Counted from the stretch's first letter, positions 44,197 through 52,417 are shown. The stretch: 57,757 bases of DNA from Enterococcus devriesei (GCF_001885905.1 NZ_JXKM01000007.1:57749-115505); one strand, 5' to 3'. Notes: generated from the letters alone by a model not told the origin. Made by a program: numbers and translations.

Positions 44197-44976
44197 ATGA
44201 AATTAGAAAATAATACCGTGCTTATTACCGGAGGAACCTCAGGACTGGGTCTAGGCTTAGCCCAAGCCCTGTTAAAGCATAATACCGTGATCGTTACTTC
44301 TCGCCGCCCGGCGGTGATTGAGCAAGTAACGGCTGAAAATCCCGGGATGATCGGCTATCCAGTCGATGTTAGCGACTTAGCTAGTGTTGAGCATTTAAAA
44401 GAGACGATCCTAAACCAACATCCGACACTAAATATGGTGATTAATTCGGCTGGGATCATGCAAAACGTAAATTTTTTTGACGCAACTGCTCCTTTGTCGA
44501 AAGAAATCGAAACCAATTTGATTGGAACGATCAATATCGATAAAGTTTTTCTGCCATTGTTGGCGCAGCAGCCCGAAGCGACATTGGTGAATATTACTTC
44601 AGGATTGGCTTATGTGGCGAGTACGGCCCATCCGATTTATTCCGCTAGTAAAGCTGGAGTTGGCGCATTGACCGAAGCGATTCGCGGCCAAGCCAATTAT
44701 TTTGGACATGAAAAGTTGCATATTATCCAAGTTGCACCACCCTTAGTCTCGGAGACCAATTTGAATCCAACGATGCATGAAAATGGCGAAAAGAATCCGG
44801 TGAATATGAAACTAACGGATTTTGTTGCAGCGGTGGTCAAAGGAATCGAAAAAGATAAACCAATTATTAATCCCGGACCTAGTAAATTATTGAATATCAT
44901 TGGTCGATTCGCCCCAATGGGATTACGCCTGCGGGCGATGAAAGGTTCAATGATGACCGAATTCGGAAAAAAATAA
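44197..44976 (+). CDS. SDR family oxidoreductase (DltE-like)
   Basis: 259-residue short-chain dehydrogenase: VLITGGTSGLGLGLAQALLKHNTVIVTSRR (NAD(P) site), NSAGIMQ, active-site Tyr/Lys in YSASKAG, and APPLVSET. The DltE/YbbO-like type has unknown substrates. It is controlled by the divergent TetR gene, suggesting induction by a compound it modifies. Confidence 0.88.
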   Translation: MKLENNTVLITGGTSGLGLGLAQALLKHNTVIVTSRRPAVIEQVTAENPGMIGYPVDVSDLASVEHLKETILNQHPTLNMVINSAGIMQNVNFFDATAPLSKEIETNLIGTINIDKVFLPLLAQQPEATLVNITSGLAYVASTAHPIYSASKAGVGALTEAIRGQANYFGHEKLHIIQVAPPLVSETNLNPTMHENGEKNPVNMKLTDFVAAVVKGIEKDKPIINPGPSKLLNIIGRFAPMGLRLRAMKGSMMTEFGKK

Positions 44977-44988
44977 ATTGATGTTGTG

Positions 44989-45024
44989 AAGCTCTTGAGA
45001 TCAGAAAATCTTGAGGGCTTTTTT
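44989..45024 (+). terminator. Terminator after the SDR gene
   Basis: AAGCTCTTGAGAT pairs, with three G-U wobbles, with ATCTTGAGGGCTT, followed by T's. Confidence 0.75.
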
Positions 45025-45087
45025 AGCGTTAAGATCGATGTTAGAAGCAGGATGACCAATGCTAAAAATGAAGCAGCATTCACATGA

Positions 45088-45099
45088 ATGAAATTTCAT
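45088..45099. promoter_or_regulatory. Palindrome upstream of the adcA promoter
   Basis: Perfect 12-bp palindrome ATGAAATTTCAT just before the -35 box; role unknown. Confidence 0.35.
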
Positions 45100-45110
45100 G
45101 TTATTTTATC

Positions 45111-45139
45111 TTGACACCTTTTTTCGAGAATGATAAAGT
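45111..45139 (+). promoter_or_regulatory. Promoter of adcA
   Basis: Perfect TTGACA (45111-45116) with TAAAGT at 45134-45139 after 17 bases; the -10 is only fair. Confidence 0.55.
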
Positions 45140-45149
45140 ATCGTTGTTG

Positions 45150-45168
45150 AATCGTAAGTGTTACGATT
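45150..45168. promoter_or_regulatory. Probable Zur box of adcA
   Basis: AATCGTAA-GTG-TTACGATT, an inverted repeat closely matching the Gram-positive Zur consensus TCGTAAT-N-ATTACGA, just downstream of the adcA -10. Zinc-loaded Zur would block transcription. Confidence 0.7.
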
Positions 45169-45355
45169 TATATATCACAAACAGGAACGGCAAATTGAGC
45201 TTGTATCCCTCTTTTGATTTGGGATATTTCATATGTGTAGGATCGTTGAGCGCTCATTTTATGGTCGTCTAACGATTCGTTGTAATTTTTAATTGTGAAA
45301 TAAATTTGATGGATGAAAGGCAGCGGTAAAAATAGCTTTAAGAAAGAGGTTTGGA

Positions 45356-46876
45356 ATGAAAAAGATAGGGTTAATTTTTATTAGTATATGTGCGTTGATC
45401 GGTCTGGTGGAATGCAAAGAGAACAATCAAGCGGCGACCAAAAGCAAAAATGATAAGTTGCAAATCGTTGCGACCTTTTATCCGGTGTATGATTTTACCA
45501 AAAATATCGTGGGTGATGAGGCGGAGGTCTCCTTATTGATGCCAGCTGGAACGGAGCCTCATGATTACGAGCCTTCCGCTAGAGATTTGGCGAAGATCAC
45601 GGATGCTGATGCATTTGTTTATCATAATGAAAATATGGAGATGTGGGTACCTAAAGCGATCAAATCGTGGGAAAAAGGCTCACCAAATATTGTTGAAGGC
45701 ACAAAAGGAATGCTGCTATTGCCAGGCGGTGAAGAAGAGCACGATCACAGTCATGAAGAGGGGCATCACCATGAGTTGGACCCCCATACTTGGGTCTCGC
45801 CGTATCGAGCAATCAAAGAAGTGACATCGATCAAAGAACAATTGAGTGCCCTTTATCCAGAAAAAAAGGCCGTCTTTGAAGCCAATGCAAAAAAATATTT
45901 AGCAAAGCTTGAGGCCTTGGATAAAAACTATACAACGACTTTGCAAGCGGCGAAGCAAAAGAATTTTGTTACCCAGCATACCGCCTTTAGTTATTTGGCG
46001 CTGGATTATGGCTTGAATCAAGTCGGGATCTCTGGGATCAATCCGGATCAAGAGCCGGATCCTTCACGAATCGCGGAATTAAAACACTATGTGGAAGAAA
46101 ATCAAATCCGCTATATTTATTCAGAGAACAACAATCAAGGCAAAGTGGCTCAAACGTTGGCGGACGAGACAAAGGTAAAACTTGCCGTCCTAAATCCGTT
46201 AGAAAGTCTGACTAAAAAGCAGCTAGCTGCCGGAGAAAATTATTTGTCGATCATGGAGCAAAATCTGGCGGCTTTGGAGAAAACCACTAGTGTCGCCGGA
46301 AAAGCGATTCAACCGGAGCATGCAGCAAAACCGGAAGAAACGATCTATCACGGCTATTTCAAGGATTCACAAGTGAAGGCCCGTCCGTTGTCAGATTTTA
46401 ATGGGAAGTGGCAATCGGTCTATCCGCTTTTGGAAAAAGGTGACTTGGATCAAGTATTCGATTATAAAGCTAAATTGACTAACGACAAGACTGCGGCAGA
46501 ATACAAAGAATATTACGAAACAGGCTATCAAACGGACGTTGATCAAATCACGATCAAAGACGATCAGATTGATTTTATAGTGGCTGGTCAGCATCATAAA
46601 TATAAATATGAAGCGATCGGTTATAAAATTTTAAACTATGCTAAAGGCAACCGTGGGGTGCGCTTCACTTTTGAGACGAAAGATCCCGCTGCGGGTAAGT
46701 ATAAATATGTTCAGTTCAGTGATCATGGGATTGCGCCAGGTAAATCATCACACTTCCATATTTATGTTGGAGGTGAGAGCCAGGCTGCTCTATATGAAGA
46801 ATTAGACAACTGGCCGACCTATTATCCGCAGTCTATGAGTGGTCAGACGATCGCGCAGGAAATGCTGGCCCATTAA
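45356..46876 (+). CDS. adcA: Zinc-binding lipoprotein AdcA with ZinT domain
   Basis: 506-residue extracellular zinc receptor for an AdcBC importer, whose genes are not here. A cluster A-I solute-binding domain lies at about 35-305 (IVATFYPVYDFTKNIVGDEAEVSLLMPAGTEPHDYEPS). It has a His-rich loop near 125-140 (EEEHDHSHEEGHHH). A C-terminal ZinT domain lies at about 328-506 (YHGYFKDSQVKARPLSDFNGKWQSVYPLL). The signal peptide has a cysteine at residue 20 but Glu before it (LVEC), an unusual lipobox. A Zur-type operator precedes it, and a small basic protein gene follows without a terminator. Confidence 0.93.
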   Translation: MKKIGLIFISICALIGLVECKENNQAATKSKNDKLQIVATFYPVYDFTKNIVGDEAEVSLLMPAGTEPHDYEPSARDLAKITDADAFVYHNENMEMWVPKAIKSWEKGSPNIVEGTKGMLLLPGGEEEHDHSHEEGHHHELDPHTWVSPYRAIKEVTSIKEQLSALYPEKKAVFEANAKKYLAKLEALDKNYTTTLQAAKQKNFVTQHTAFSYLALDYGLNQVGISGINPDQEPDPSRIAELKHYVEENQIRYIYSENNNQGKVAQTLADETKVKLAVLNPLESLTKKQLAAGENYLSIMEQNLAALEKTTSVAGKAIQPEHAAKPEETIYHGYFKDSQVKARPLSDFNGKWQSVYPLLEKGDLDQVFDYKAKLTNDKTAAEYKEYYETGYQTDVDQITIKDDQIDFIVAGQHHKYKYEAIGYKILNYAKGNRGVRFTFETKDPAAGKYKYVQFSDHGIAPGKSSHFHIYVGGESQAALYEELDNWPTYYPQSMSGQTIAQEMLAH

Positions 46877-46893
46877 ACAAGGAGGTGAGCGAC

Positions 46894-47010
46894 TTGGAAA
46901 AAACGGATCTGGCGAGTGCCTATCGCCGTTTAAAAAGTCCCAATATCAAAACCCGTAAACGTGCCTTAAAAATCATCAAGGCCGTGAAACGTGGACAACT
47001 AAAGAAATAA
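46894..47010 (+). CDS. Small basic protein cotranscribed with adcA
   Basis: 38 residues from a TTG start, five bases after an ideal AAGGAGGTGA site. The protein begins MEKTDLASAYRRLKSPN and continues with a Lys/Arg-rich helix (TRKRALKIIKAVKRGQLKK). No signal or membrane segment, so cytoplasmic; charge suggests nucleic-acid or ribosome contact. It lies 17 bases after adcA and is followed by a terminator, so it should be zinc-regulated. I recall similar tiny proteins labelled putative metal homeostasis proteins in lactic acid bacteria, but cannot verify that here. Confidence 0.75.
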   Translation: MEKTDLASAYRRLKSPNIKTRKRALKIIKAVKRGQLKK

Positions 47011-47017
47011 AAATCCC

Positions 47018-47051
47018 GGAGCTGCGCAAGGTCAAAGTGCGGCTCCTTTTT
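47018..47051 (+). terminator. Terminator of the adcA operon
   Basis: GGAGC-CGCA pairs with TGCG-GCTCC (small bulge), followed by T's. Confidence 0.75.
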
Positions 47052-47183
47052 GTGGCTTACTTCGGAAGGAAGCTGCGTATTCAAAGAATTAACTAAAATT
47101 GGACCAATCAGCTTTATCCATTCGCTTCTGCTTATTCACAAATGCTAGAATGAAGAAAGTAGCTATATTTAAGGAGGTCTGCC

Positions 47184-48221
47184 ATGAAGAAAAAGCTGGT
47201 ATATGTGATGGTATTTGCTGGAATCATTCTGCTTGGCTTAGTGATTCAGGCTAAGAGTAGTCTGTTTTATCCGGAAGCAGTCATAAAAGTGGAACAGGTG
47301 ACTCATGAGGGAAATAAACAAACCCTTTCTGGAACGCTGCTGAATCGTAGCGGACAGGCGACACTAGAGACGGACTATCATGAAAATGAAGGCGTGCATC
47401 CTTTGTATCGCCCAGGCGAGCAACTGATTATTCGAAAGCTTGGCAGCCAGTGGCAAGTGCTTTCGTTAAAACGTGATGGCTATGTATTTATGTTGCTGGC
47501 TTTATTCGTTTGGTTGGTGCTGTTGATCAGCGGCAAGGGCGGGATTTCCGCTTTGCTTGGCTTAGCGTTGAATAGTTTTTTATTGGTGGGTTTTTTGTGG
47601 CTGCATCAGGCGAGTCAATGGTCGCTGCTAGGATTAATGAGCGTCTATACGGTGGTGGCGGTTATTGTAGCGATGGGGACATCCTATGGCTTTAGAAATT
47701 TAGATGTACGGAAACTTTTAGGCACTTTGCTGAGTGTTTTTCTCGCTTTTTTTATTTGTTTACTGGCGATGCATTGGTTGAAGGACGATGGCTTGCGCTA
47801 TGAAGAGCTGCAGTTTATCACGCGGCCGTATCGTTCGGTTTTCTTAGGGGGCTTATTGATTGGTGCGATCGGCGCCAGCATGGATAACGTGGTGACGATT
47901 ATTTCCAGCCTAGACGAGATCAGAGAAAAAAATCCCCAACTGCCTTTGAAACAGCTGCTGCATTCAGGTCAGCAGATTGCTCAGGATACAGCCTCATCCA
48001 TGATCAATGTCTTGATGTTCGCGTATCTCAGTGGAGCGATTCCGGCGTTTGTTTTTTATATTGCCAATGGCTGGAATTTTGCGGATGTCATGGGAATGCA
48101 CTTATCGCTAGAAATTTTGCGCACATTGTGTGGCGGCTTTGCGATCGTTTTATCAGTACCGCTGGCATTAGCGGCCTTTGGTGTGGCTGAAGGGATTCAG
48201 GAGAGGAGGCCGACTAAATGA
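47184..48221 (+). CDS. YibE/F family membrane protein, first gene
   Basis: 345 residues. One N-terminal helix and a soluble domain of about 85 residues (VIKVEQVTHEGNKQTLSGTLLNRSG) are followed by about seven membrane helices. The conserved YibE/F stretch is FLGGLLIGAIGASMDNVVTIISSLDEI, then AQDTASSMINVLMFAYLSGAIP. The family is a putative transporter of unknown substrate. AAGGAGG precedes the start, and an extended -10 (TGCTAGAAT, 47143-47151) lies upstream. It overlaps its partner by four bases. Confidence 0.87.
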   Translation: MKKKLVYVMVFAGIILLGLVIQAKSSLFYPEAVIKVEQVTHEGNKQTLSGTLLNRSGQATLETDYHENEGVHPLYRPGEQLIIRKLGSQWQVLSLKRDGYVFMLLALFVWLVLLISGKGGISALLGLALNSFLLVGFLWLHQASQWSLLGLMSVYTVVAVIVAMGTSYGFRNLDVRKLLGTLLSVFLAFFICLLAMHWLKDDGLRYEELQFITRPYRSVFLGGLLIGAIGASMDNVVTIISSLDEIREKNPQLPLKQLLHSGQQIAQDTASSMINVLMFAYLSGAIPAFVFYIANGWNFADVMGMHLSLEILRTLCGGFAIVLSVPLALAAFGVAEGIQERRPTK

Positions 48222-48979
48222 ATGTGCTGATCGTTCTTACGTTACTGTTAGTGGGCTTAGTGGTACTCATTTTTAAAAGAAGCTCGATCTATATGATCAC
48301 TGGCACCTTCGCGAATTTCTGCTTGTTCCTTTTGCTGTTGTTTCTGTTGAGTCGAAATGTTCCGGTGTATCCAGTAACTTTTTTGATTTTTCTTGGAGTG
48401 ACGCTGGTGACCTTGTTCTACATCAATGACGTCAATCAAAAAACCAAAGCCGCTTTTCTCTGTGTACTATTTTTCTTGCTTGTTTTTACGCTGGTCTCCC
48501 AGCCTTTTATTCAGGTATTGCAGGTTCATGGCTTCGCCCTTGAAGAATTGGACGAATTGCAAATGATGGATTTGTCGGTCGATGTGCCTTTTTCAGCGTT
48601 AAATCGTTCGATCATTTTAATGAGTTTTTCTGGAGCGGTGATCGATAGTAGCATGGCGGTCAGCAGCTCGACGTATGAAATTTTTTCCCAGACGGCGGAT
48701 CTAACCTTTAAGGAATTGTGGCGTTCTAGTATGAAGGTAGTGCAAGCAATCTTGAGTTCGACAATCAATACCTTGCTTTTTGCTTTTATGGGGTCAAGTC
48801 TGGCACTGATCATTTGGATTCAGGATTTAAATTATTCTTTTTTGGAAGTGATCAACTCCAAAGCCTTCGTGGGGGAATTACTGATCAGTATTTTGACAAG
48901 CAGTGCCGCGGTGATCATTTTACCGCTAACGGCGCTTGCTGCCAGTTATTTCTTTTTTAACCGCTATTTTCTAAAATAA
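48218..48979 (+). CDS. YibE/F family membrane protein, second gene
   Basis: 253 residues, about seven helices and no soluble N-terminal domain. It holds the same family core as its neighbour (IILMSFSGAVIDSSMAVSSSTYEIF, QAILSSTINTLLFAFMGSSLAL). The two probably act as one membrane complex, as the pair is often adjacent in Firmicutes. Function unknown. ATGA overlap shows coupling. Confidence 0.87.
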   Translation: MNVLIVLTLLLVGLVVLIFKRSSIYMITGTFANFCLFLLLLFLLSRNVPVYPVTFLIFLGVTLVTLFYINDVNQKTKAAFLCVLFFLLVFTLVSQPFIQVLQVHGFALEELDELQMMDLSVDVPFSALNRSIILMSFSGAVIDSSMAVSSSTYEIFSQTADLTFKELWRSSMKVVQAILSSTINTLLFAFMGSSLALIIWIQDLNYSFLEVINSKAFVGELLISILTSSAAVIILPLTALAASYFFFNRYFLK

Positions 48980-48983
48980 TCGA

Positions 48984-49031
48984 AAAAACTCGCTTAGACG
49001 TAGCAAGAAAAGACGTCTAAGCGAGTTTTTG
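48984..49031. terminator. Strong bidirectional terminator
   Basis: AAAAACTCGCTTAGACGT pairs perfectly with ACGTCTAAGCGAGTTTTT. Confidence 0.9.
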
Positions 49032-49035
49032 TTAA

Positions 49036-49270
49036 CTATGAAGAAAGTATAAAATTTTCAAATGAATAAATCGCTTTACAGCAGGCATATTCATGTCCGG
49101 CTTCACGAACTAGCTTTATCGGCAATAAGCAAAACGATTTCGAAATTTGAGAAGCACCAAGTAGGAACTGTTCAACATCAAAGTTAAAACTTTGTGTTTC
49201 TCAGTCATTTATCAATAGTTTGGTCTTATTGCTCAAAAGCTGAGCGAGTTCGCGAAAGCCTTTCTTATGC
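49036..49270 (+). repeat. Type B repeat, copy 3, interrupted by an inverted-repeat element
   Basis: 49036-49108 and 49253-49270 together match the uninterrupted type B copy at 34222-34312. The 145 or so bases between have inverted ends: CGAACT-AGCTTT-GCAATAAG on the left (49106-49130) and its complement on the right (49224-49256). Inside, 49152-49180 matches the type A copy at 37059-37087 in 26 of 29 positions. Confidence 0.7.
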
Positions 49271-49615
49271 CAGATTACTAGTAGCGACTAGATCGACTCC
49301 GGTATCCAACAGATTTTCTACTACGACATCGCCGATCGAGACCGGGGCTTGTAAACGAACGCGGTTAATCACCTTCATGGCGTCTTTGACCGAACCTTTC
49401 GGAATGCCGTCCGCGGTTTTGACCGAACAGCGGGCCGATTTTACTCCTGTGTTGACGACGACCGTGGAAGTCACGACCCGGATTGGATTCGTCGCTTCGG
49501 CTTTGCCGTATTTCACGCCTTTATTGCAGCTGTTGCCACTGACTTGGTACTCATTTTCTTCGTCGACGCTTAGGTGACAGCCTTTGGGGCACATAATGCA
49601 AATAAATTTTTTCAT
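49265..49615 (-). CDS. DUF1667 protein, glycerol-3-phosphate dehydrogenase accessory
   Basis: 116 residues beginning MKKFICIMCPKGCHLSVDEE, with the CxxCxxxC pattern and a further Cys in SGNSCNKGVKYG that mark DUF1667, probably an iron-sulfur carrier. It is the last gene of the three-gene FAD/Fe-S set, as in other anaerobes with a three-part glycerol-3-phosphate dehydrogenase. The start at 49615 has AGGAGG in the end of the upstream gene; the longest frame adds 18 unlikely residues. The stop codon lies in repeat sequence. Confidence 0.85.
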   Translation of the reverse strand: MKKFICIMCPKGCHLSVDEENEYQVSGNSCNKGVKYGKAEATNPIRVVTSTVVVNTGVKSARCSVKTADGIPKGSVKDAMKVINRVRLQAPVSIGDVVVENLLDTGVDLVATSNLA

Positions 49616-49616
49616 G

Positions 49617-50873
49617 TTAGTTAACCTCCTGAACAGAGATTTCAATTTCATTGTTGTTGATCTTATCAATCACTTTTTTGGAGACATTGATTTTTTCTAG
49701 TTCGCCTGGAACAAGGTAGCTTTTTTTCTTTTGCGCTAAGATTTCACCGTGGGAACTGATGGTGATCTGACAGTCGTCAAACACTTGGTTGACTCTGAAA
49801 AACATTTCGACTTTGCGGTCGACATTTTCTTCCCGAATTTTTTGTGGCACAACATAAGAAACATGTTCGCCGTTTTTAACGATCAAGCTATTGTCGTCTT
49901 CTTTTTTAGGTTGGAGAATGTACTGAGCTGCGGCGGTTCCGGCCCGTTCGCTTTCCGCTGTCACAAAATCGACGAGATCATGGACGTGAACCACATTGCC
50001 GCAAGCAAAAATCCCCGGTACTTGCGTCTCCATATTTTCATATACGACCGCGCCATGAGTCCGATTATCCAACGGAACACCTGCACCGCGACTCAATTCA
50101 TTTTCAGGGATCAGTCCCACTGATAACAAAATCGTGTCGCATTCAAAGGTTTGCTCGGTTCCCGGAATCGGTTGTCGGGTTTCATCTACTTCAGAGACAA
50201 CGACTGCTTCAACCCGGCTTTTTCCCCGAACATCGGTAATAGTATGAGAGAGCAGTAACGGGATATCGTAATCTTCCAAGCATTGCACGATATTTCGAGT
50301 CAAGCCGCCGGAATAAGGCATCACTTCCACACACGCTAAAACTTCTGCGCCTTCTAAGGTCATGCGGCGAGCCATGATTAATCCAATATCGCCAGAGCCT
50401 AAAATGATCACTTTTTTTCCGACCATGTAGCCTTCCATATTGACATAGCGTTGGGCAGTGCCGGCGGTATAAACCCCGGCCGGACGACTGCCGGGAATGC
50501 CGATGGCACCACGCGTCCGTTCGCGACAGCCCATCGCCAAAACGATGGCTTTACTTTGCAAGATTTGATAACCTTGCTCCTGATTGACGATGTGGACATT
50601 TTTGTCTTCCGTGACTTCCAGTACCATCGTATCAATGCAAACTTGGATCGACGTATCTTCCAGCATATCGATGAAACGCTGAGCGTATTCCGGTCCAGTC
50701 AATTCGGTTTTAAAATAGGTCAGGCCAAAGCCGTTGTGGATACACTGATTTAAAATACCGCCTAATTGATGATCCCGTTCAATGATCAAAATGTCTTTCA
50801 CACCTTGCTTATAGGCTGCTAAAGCCGCGGCTAAACCAGCGGGCCCACCACCGATGACAATCAATTCATGCAT
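49617..50873 (-). CDS. FAD/NAD(P)-dependent oxidoreductase (GlpB-like position)
   Basis: 418-residue two-dinucleotide-domain flavoprotein. N-terminal FAD site VIGGGPAGLAAALAAYKQG, ALGCRERTRG-like segment (AMGCRERTRGA), NAD(P) site IILGSGDIGLIMARRMTLEGAEV and GIFACGNVVHVHDLVDFVTAESE. It is the middle gene of the set, directly next to both neighbours. It is expected to pass electrons between glycerol-3-phosphate dehydrogenase and a carrier. Related proteins are often labelled HcnB or opine-oxidase-like; context favours the glycerol role. Confidence 0.87.
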   Translation of the reverse strand: MHELIVIGGGPAGLAAALAAYKQGVKDILIIERDHQLGGILNQCIHNGFGLTYFKTELTGPEYAQRFIDMLEDTSIQVCIDTMVLEVTEDKNVHIVNQEQGYQILQSKAIVLAMGCRERTRGAIGIPGSRPAGVYTAGTAQRYVNMEGYMVGKKVIILGSGDIGLIMARRMTLEGAEVLACVEVMPYSGGLTRNIVQCLEDYDIPLLLSHTITDVRGKSRVEAVVVSEVDETRQPIPGTEQTFECDTILLSVGLIPENELSRGAGVPLDNRTHGAVVYENMETQVPGIFACGNVVHVHDLVDFVTAESERAGTAAAQYILQPKKEDDNSLIVKNGEHVSYVVPQKIREENVDRKVEMFFRVNQVFDDCQITISSHGEILAQKKKSYLVPGELEKINVSKKVIDKINNNEIEISVQEVN

Positions 50874-50874
50874 T

Positions 50875-52323
50875 TTAAAACCCTCCCTTCGTAGCTTCGA
50901 CTAAAATCCTGCTGTCCGCTCGATCCTGTAAAATTTCTAACGGCGACAGGTCTAGCTCATCGGCCAAAATCTCCAAAACACGCGGTCCGCAGAAGCCGCC
51001 TTGGCAACGCCCCATGCCTGCGTGGCAGCGCCGCTTGATGCCGTCTAATGAAGTGGGCTTGATAGGAGAATGAGCGGCGTCTCGAATCTCGCCTTCAGTA
51101 ATGGTCTCACAGCGGCAGATCACATGACCATAGGCCGGGTCTTGTTTGATTAATTGATTCTTTCCGTCGATGTCTAATTCACGGAAAACGATTCGTTCAC
51201 GAGTATCAATGAAATCATCCTTTAATGAAAATTTTTGCTGTAAGGATTGTTCCAATAACTCGATTCCGTAGACCGCGATCGCGGGGGCAGAGCTTAAGCC
51301 TGGTGATTTGATCCCGGCTAAATCGATAAAGCCTGGTGCTGCTTCTTGAATGACAAAATCGTCAATTGTACTGTTGGCCCGTACGCCGGAAAAATTCCGG
51401 ATCGACTGGCGGAGATTCAGTTCTGGCACGGATTTCCTTGCCAGCTCACCGACTTGTTTTAAGCCGTCTGCGGTATTGCCGGTATCGTTGCCGCTGTCTA
51501 GGTCAGTTTTTAATACGGCTTCAGAATTCGGGCCGACAATCAAATTTCCGTGGACCGTTGGACTGATCAACACCCCTTTACCGATGCTGGAAGGGCATTG
51601 AAAGATGACGTGATGTACGACTGTGCCTTCTGAGCGATCCAATAAATAATATTCTCCCCGCTTTGGAGTAATCTCAAAATTAGGTTCAGCGATCAGGTTG
51701 TGGATATCATCTGAATGGACGCCAGCGGCATTGAAAATCGCTTTGGTTTGATAGACCGATTGATTGGTCGTGATTTGATAACCTTCCGGGATTTTTTCGA
51801 TAGCGGTCACGCGATTATTTAATGTTAGCTGCACACCATTCTTGATGGCGGTTTCAGTTAATGCCAAACAAAGTTCCCACGGATTGACAATCCCTGCAGA
51901 GGGTGCGTAAAGTGCCCCTAAGGCGTGTTCTGAAAGATTCGGTTCTTTTTCTAACAGTTCCTTTTGATCTAGTAGTTCCATGTCTGGGACGCCATTTTCA
52001 ATTCCTCGTTGATAAAGGTCTTTAAGCAACAGCAATTCCTCTTCAGAAAAAGCAACGACCAAGGAACCAACAGGATCATAATGGACGGAAAGCTTTCGAC
52101 ACAACTCCTTTGTGCGTTCGACGCCTTCAACATTCAGCTTTGCCATCAATGAGCCGGGCTCTGGATCAAAGCCAGCGTGGATAATGGCGCTGTTGGCCTT
52201 TGTTTGCCCTAAGCTGACATCATTTTCCGCCTCTAAAACCAATGTATTTAGTTGATACTTGCTTAATTCATAAGCGGTCGCCGCACCGACGATCCCGCAG
52301 CCAATGATAGTGATATCGTACAT
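50875..52323 (-). CDS. Glycerol-3-phosphate dehydrogenase-type flavoprotein with BFD domain
   Basis: 482 residues. A DAO-type FAD domain (MYDITIIGCGIVGAATAYELSKY, TKANSAIIHAGFD, NAAGVHSDDI, GVRANSTIDDFVI, GIKSPGLSSAPAIA) is followed by a C-terminal [2Fe-2S] BFD domain with cysteines in CRCETITEGEI and CHAGMGRCQGGFCGP. This matches the GlpA-like subunit of anaerobic glycerol-3-phosphate dehydrogenase. The ATG at 52323 has AGGAGG upstream. A large terminator hairpin separates it from glpP, suggesting antitermination control. Confidence 0.9.
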   Translation of the reverse strand: MYDITIIGCGIVGAATAYELSKYQLNTLVLEAENDVSLGQTKANSAIIHAGFDPEPGSLMAKLNVEGVERTKELCRKLSVHYDPVGSLVVAFSEEELLLLKDLYQRGIENGVPDMELLDQKELLEKEPNLSEHALGALYAPSAGIVNPWELCLALTETAIKNGVQLTLNNRVTAIEKIPEGYQITTNQSVYQTKAIFNAAGVHSDDIHNLIAEPNFEITPKRGEYYLLDRSEGTVVHHVIFQCPSSIGKGVLISPTVHGNLIVGPNSEAVLKTDLDSGNDTGNTADGLKQVGELARKSVPELNLRQSIRNFSGVRANSTIDDFVIQEAAPGFIDLAGIKSPGLSSAPAIAVYGIELLEQSLQQKFSLKDDFIDTRERIVFRELDIDGKNQLIKQDPAYGHVICRCETITEGEIRDAAHSPIKPTSLDGIKRRCHAGMGRCQGGFCGPRVLEILADELDLSPLEILQDRADSRILVEATKGGF

Positions 52324-52355
52324 CGTTATTCCTCCTAGTCTAACTCTAGTCACAC

Positions 52356-52417
52356 AAAAAAAGAGTATAAGAAACAGACGCCAATGTTTGTTGACGTTTG
52401 TTGCTATACTCTTTTTT
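52356..52417 (-). promoter_or_regulatory. Attenuator hairpin between glpP and the glycerol genes
   Basis: AAAAAAAGAGTATA (52356-52369) pairs with TATACTCTTTTTT (52405-52417). An inner arm pair AACAGACGCCAA / TTGACGTTTGTT with two mismatches extends it around TGTTTG. On the minus strand it ends in U's, so it is a terminator in the leader of the dehydrogenase genes, the place where GlpP acts in Bacillus. Confidence 0.65.

Noticed and set aside
45084-45272. Plus-strand 62-codon frame before adcA
   Set aside because: It runs through the promoter and Zur box and lacks a ribosome site.
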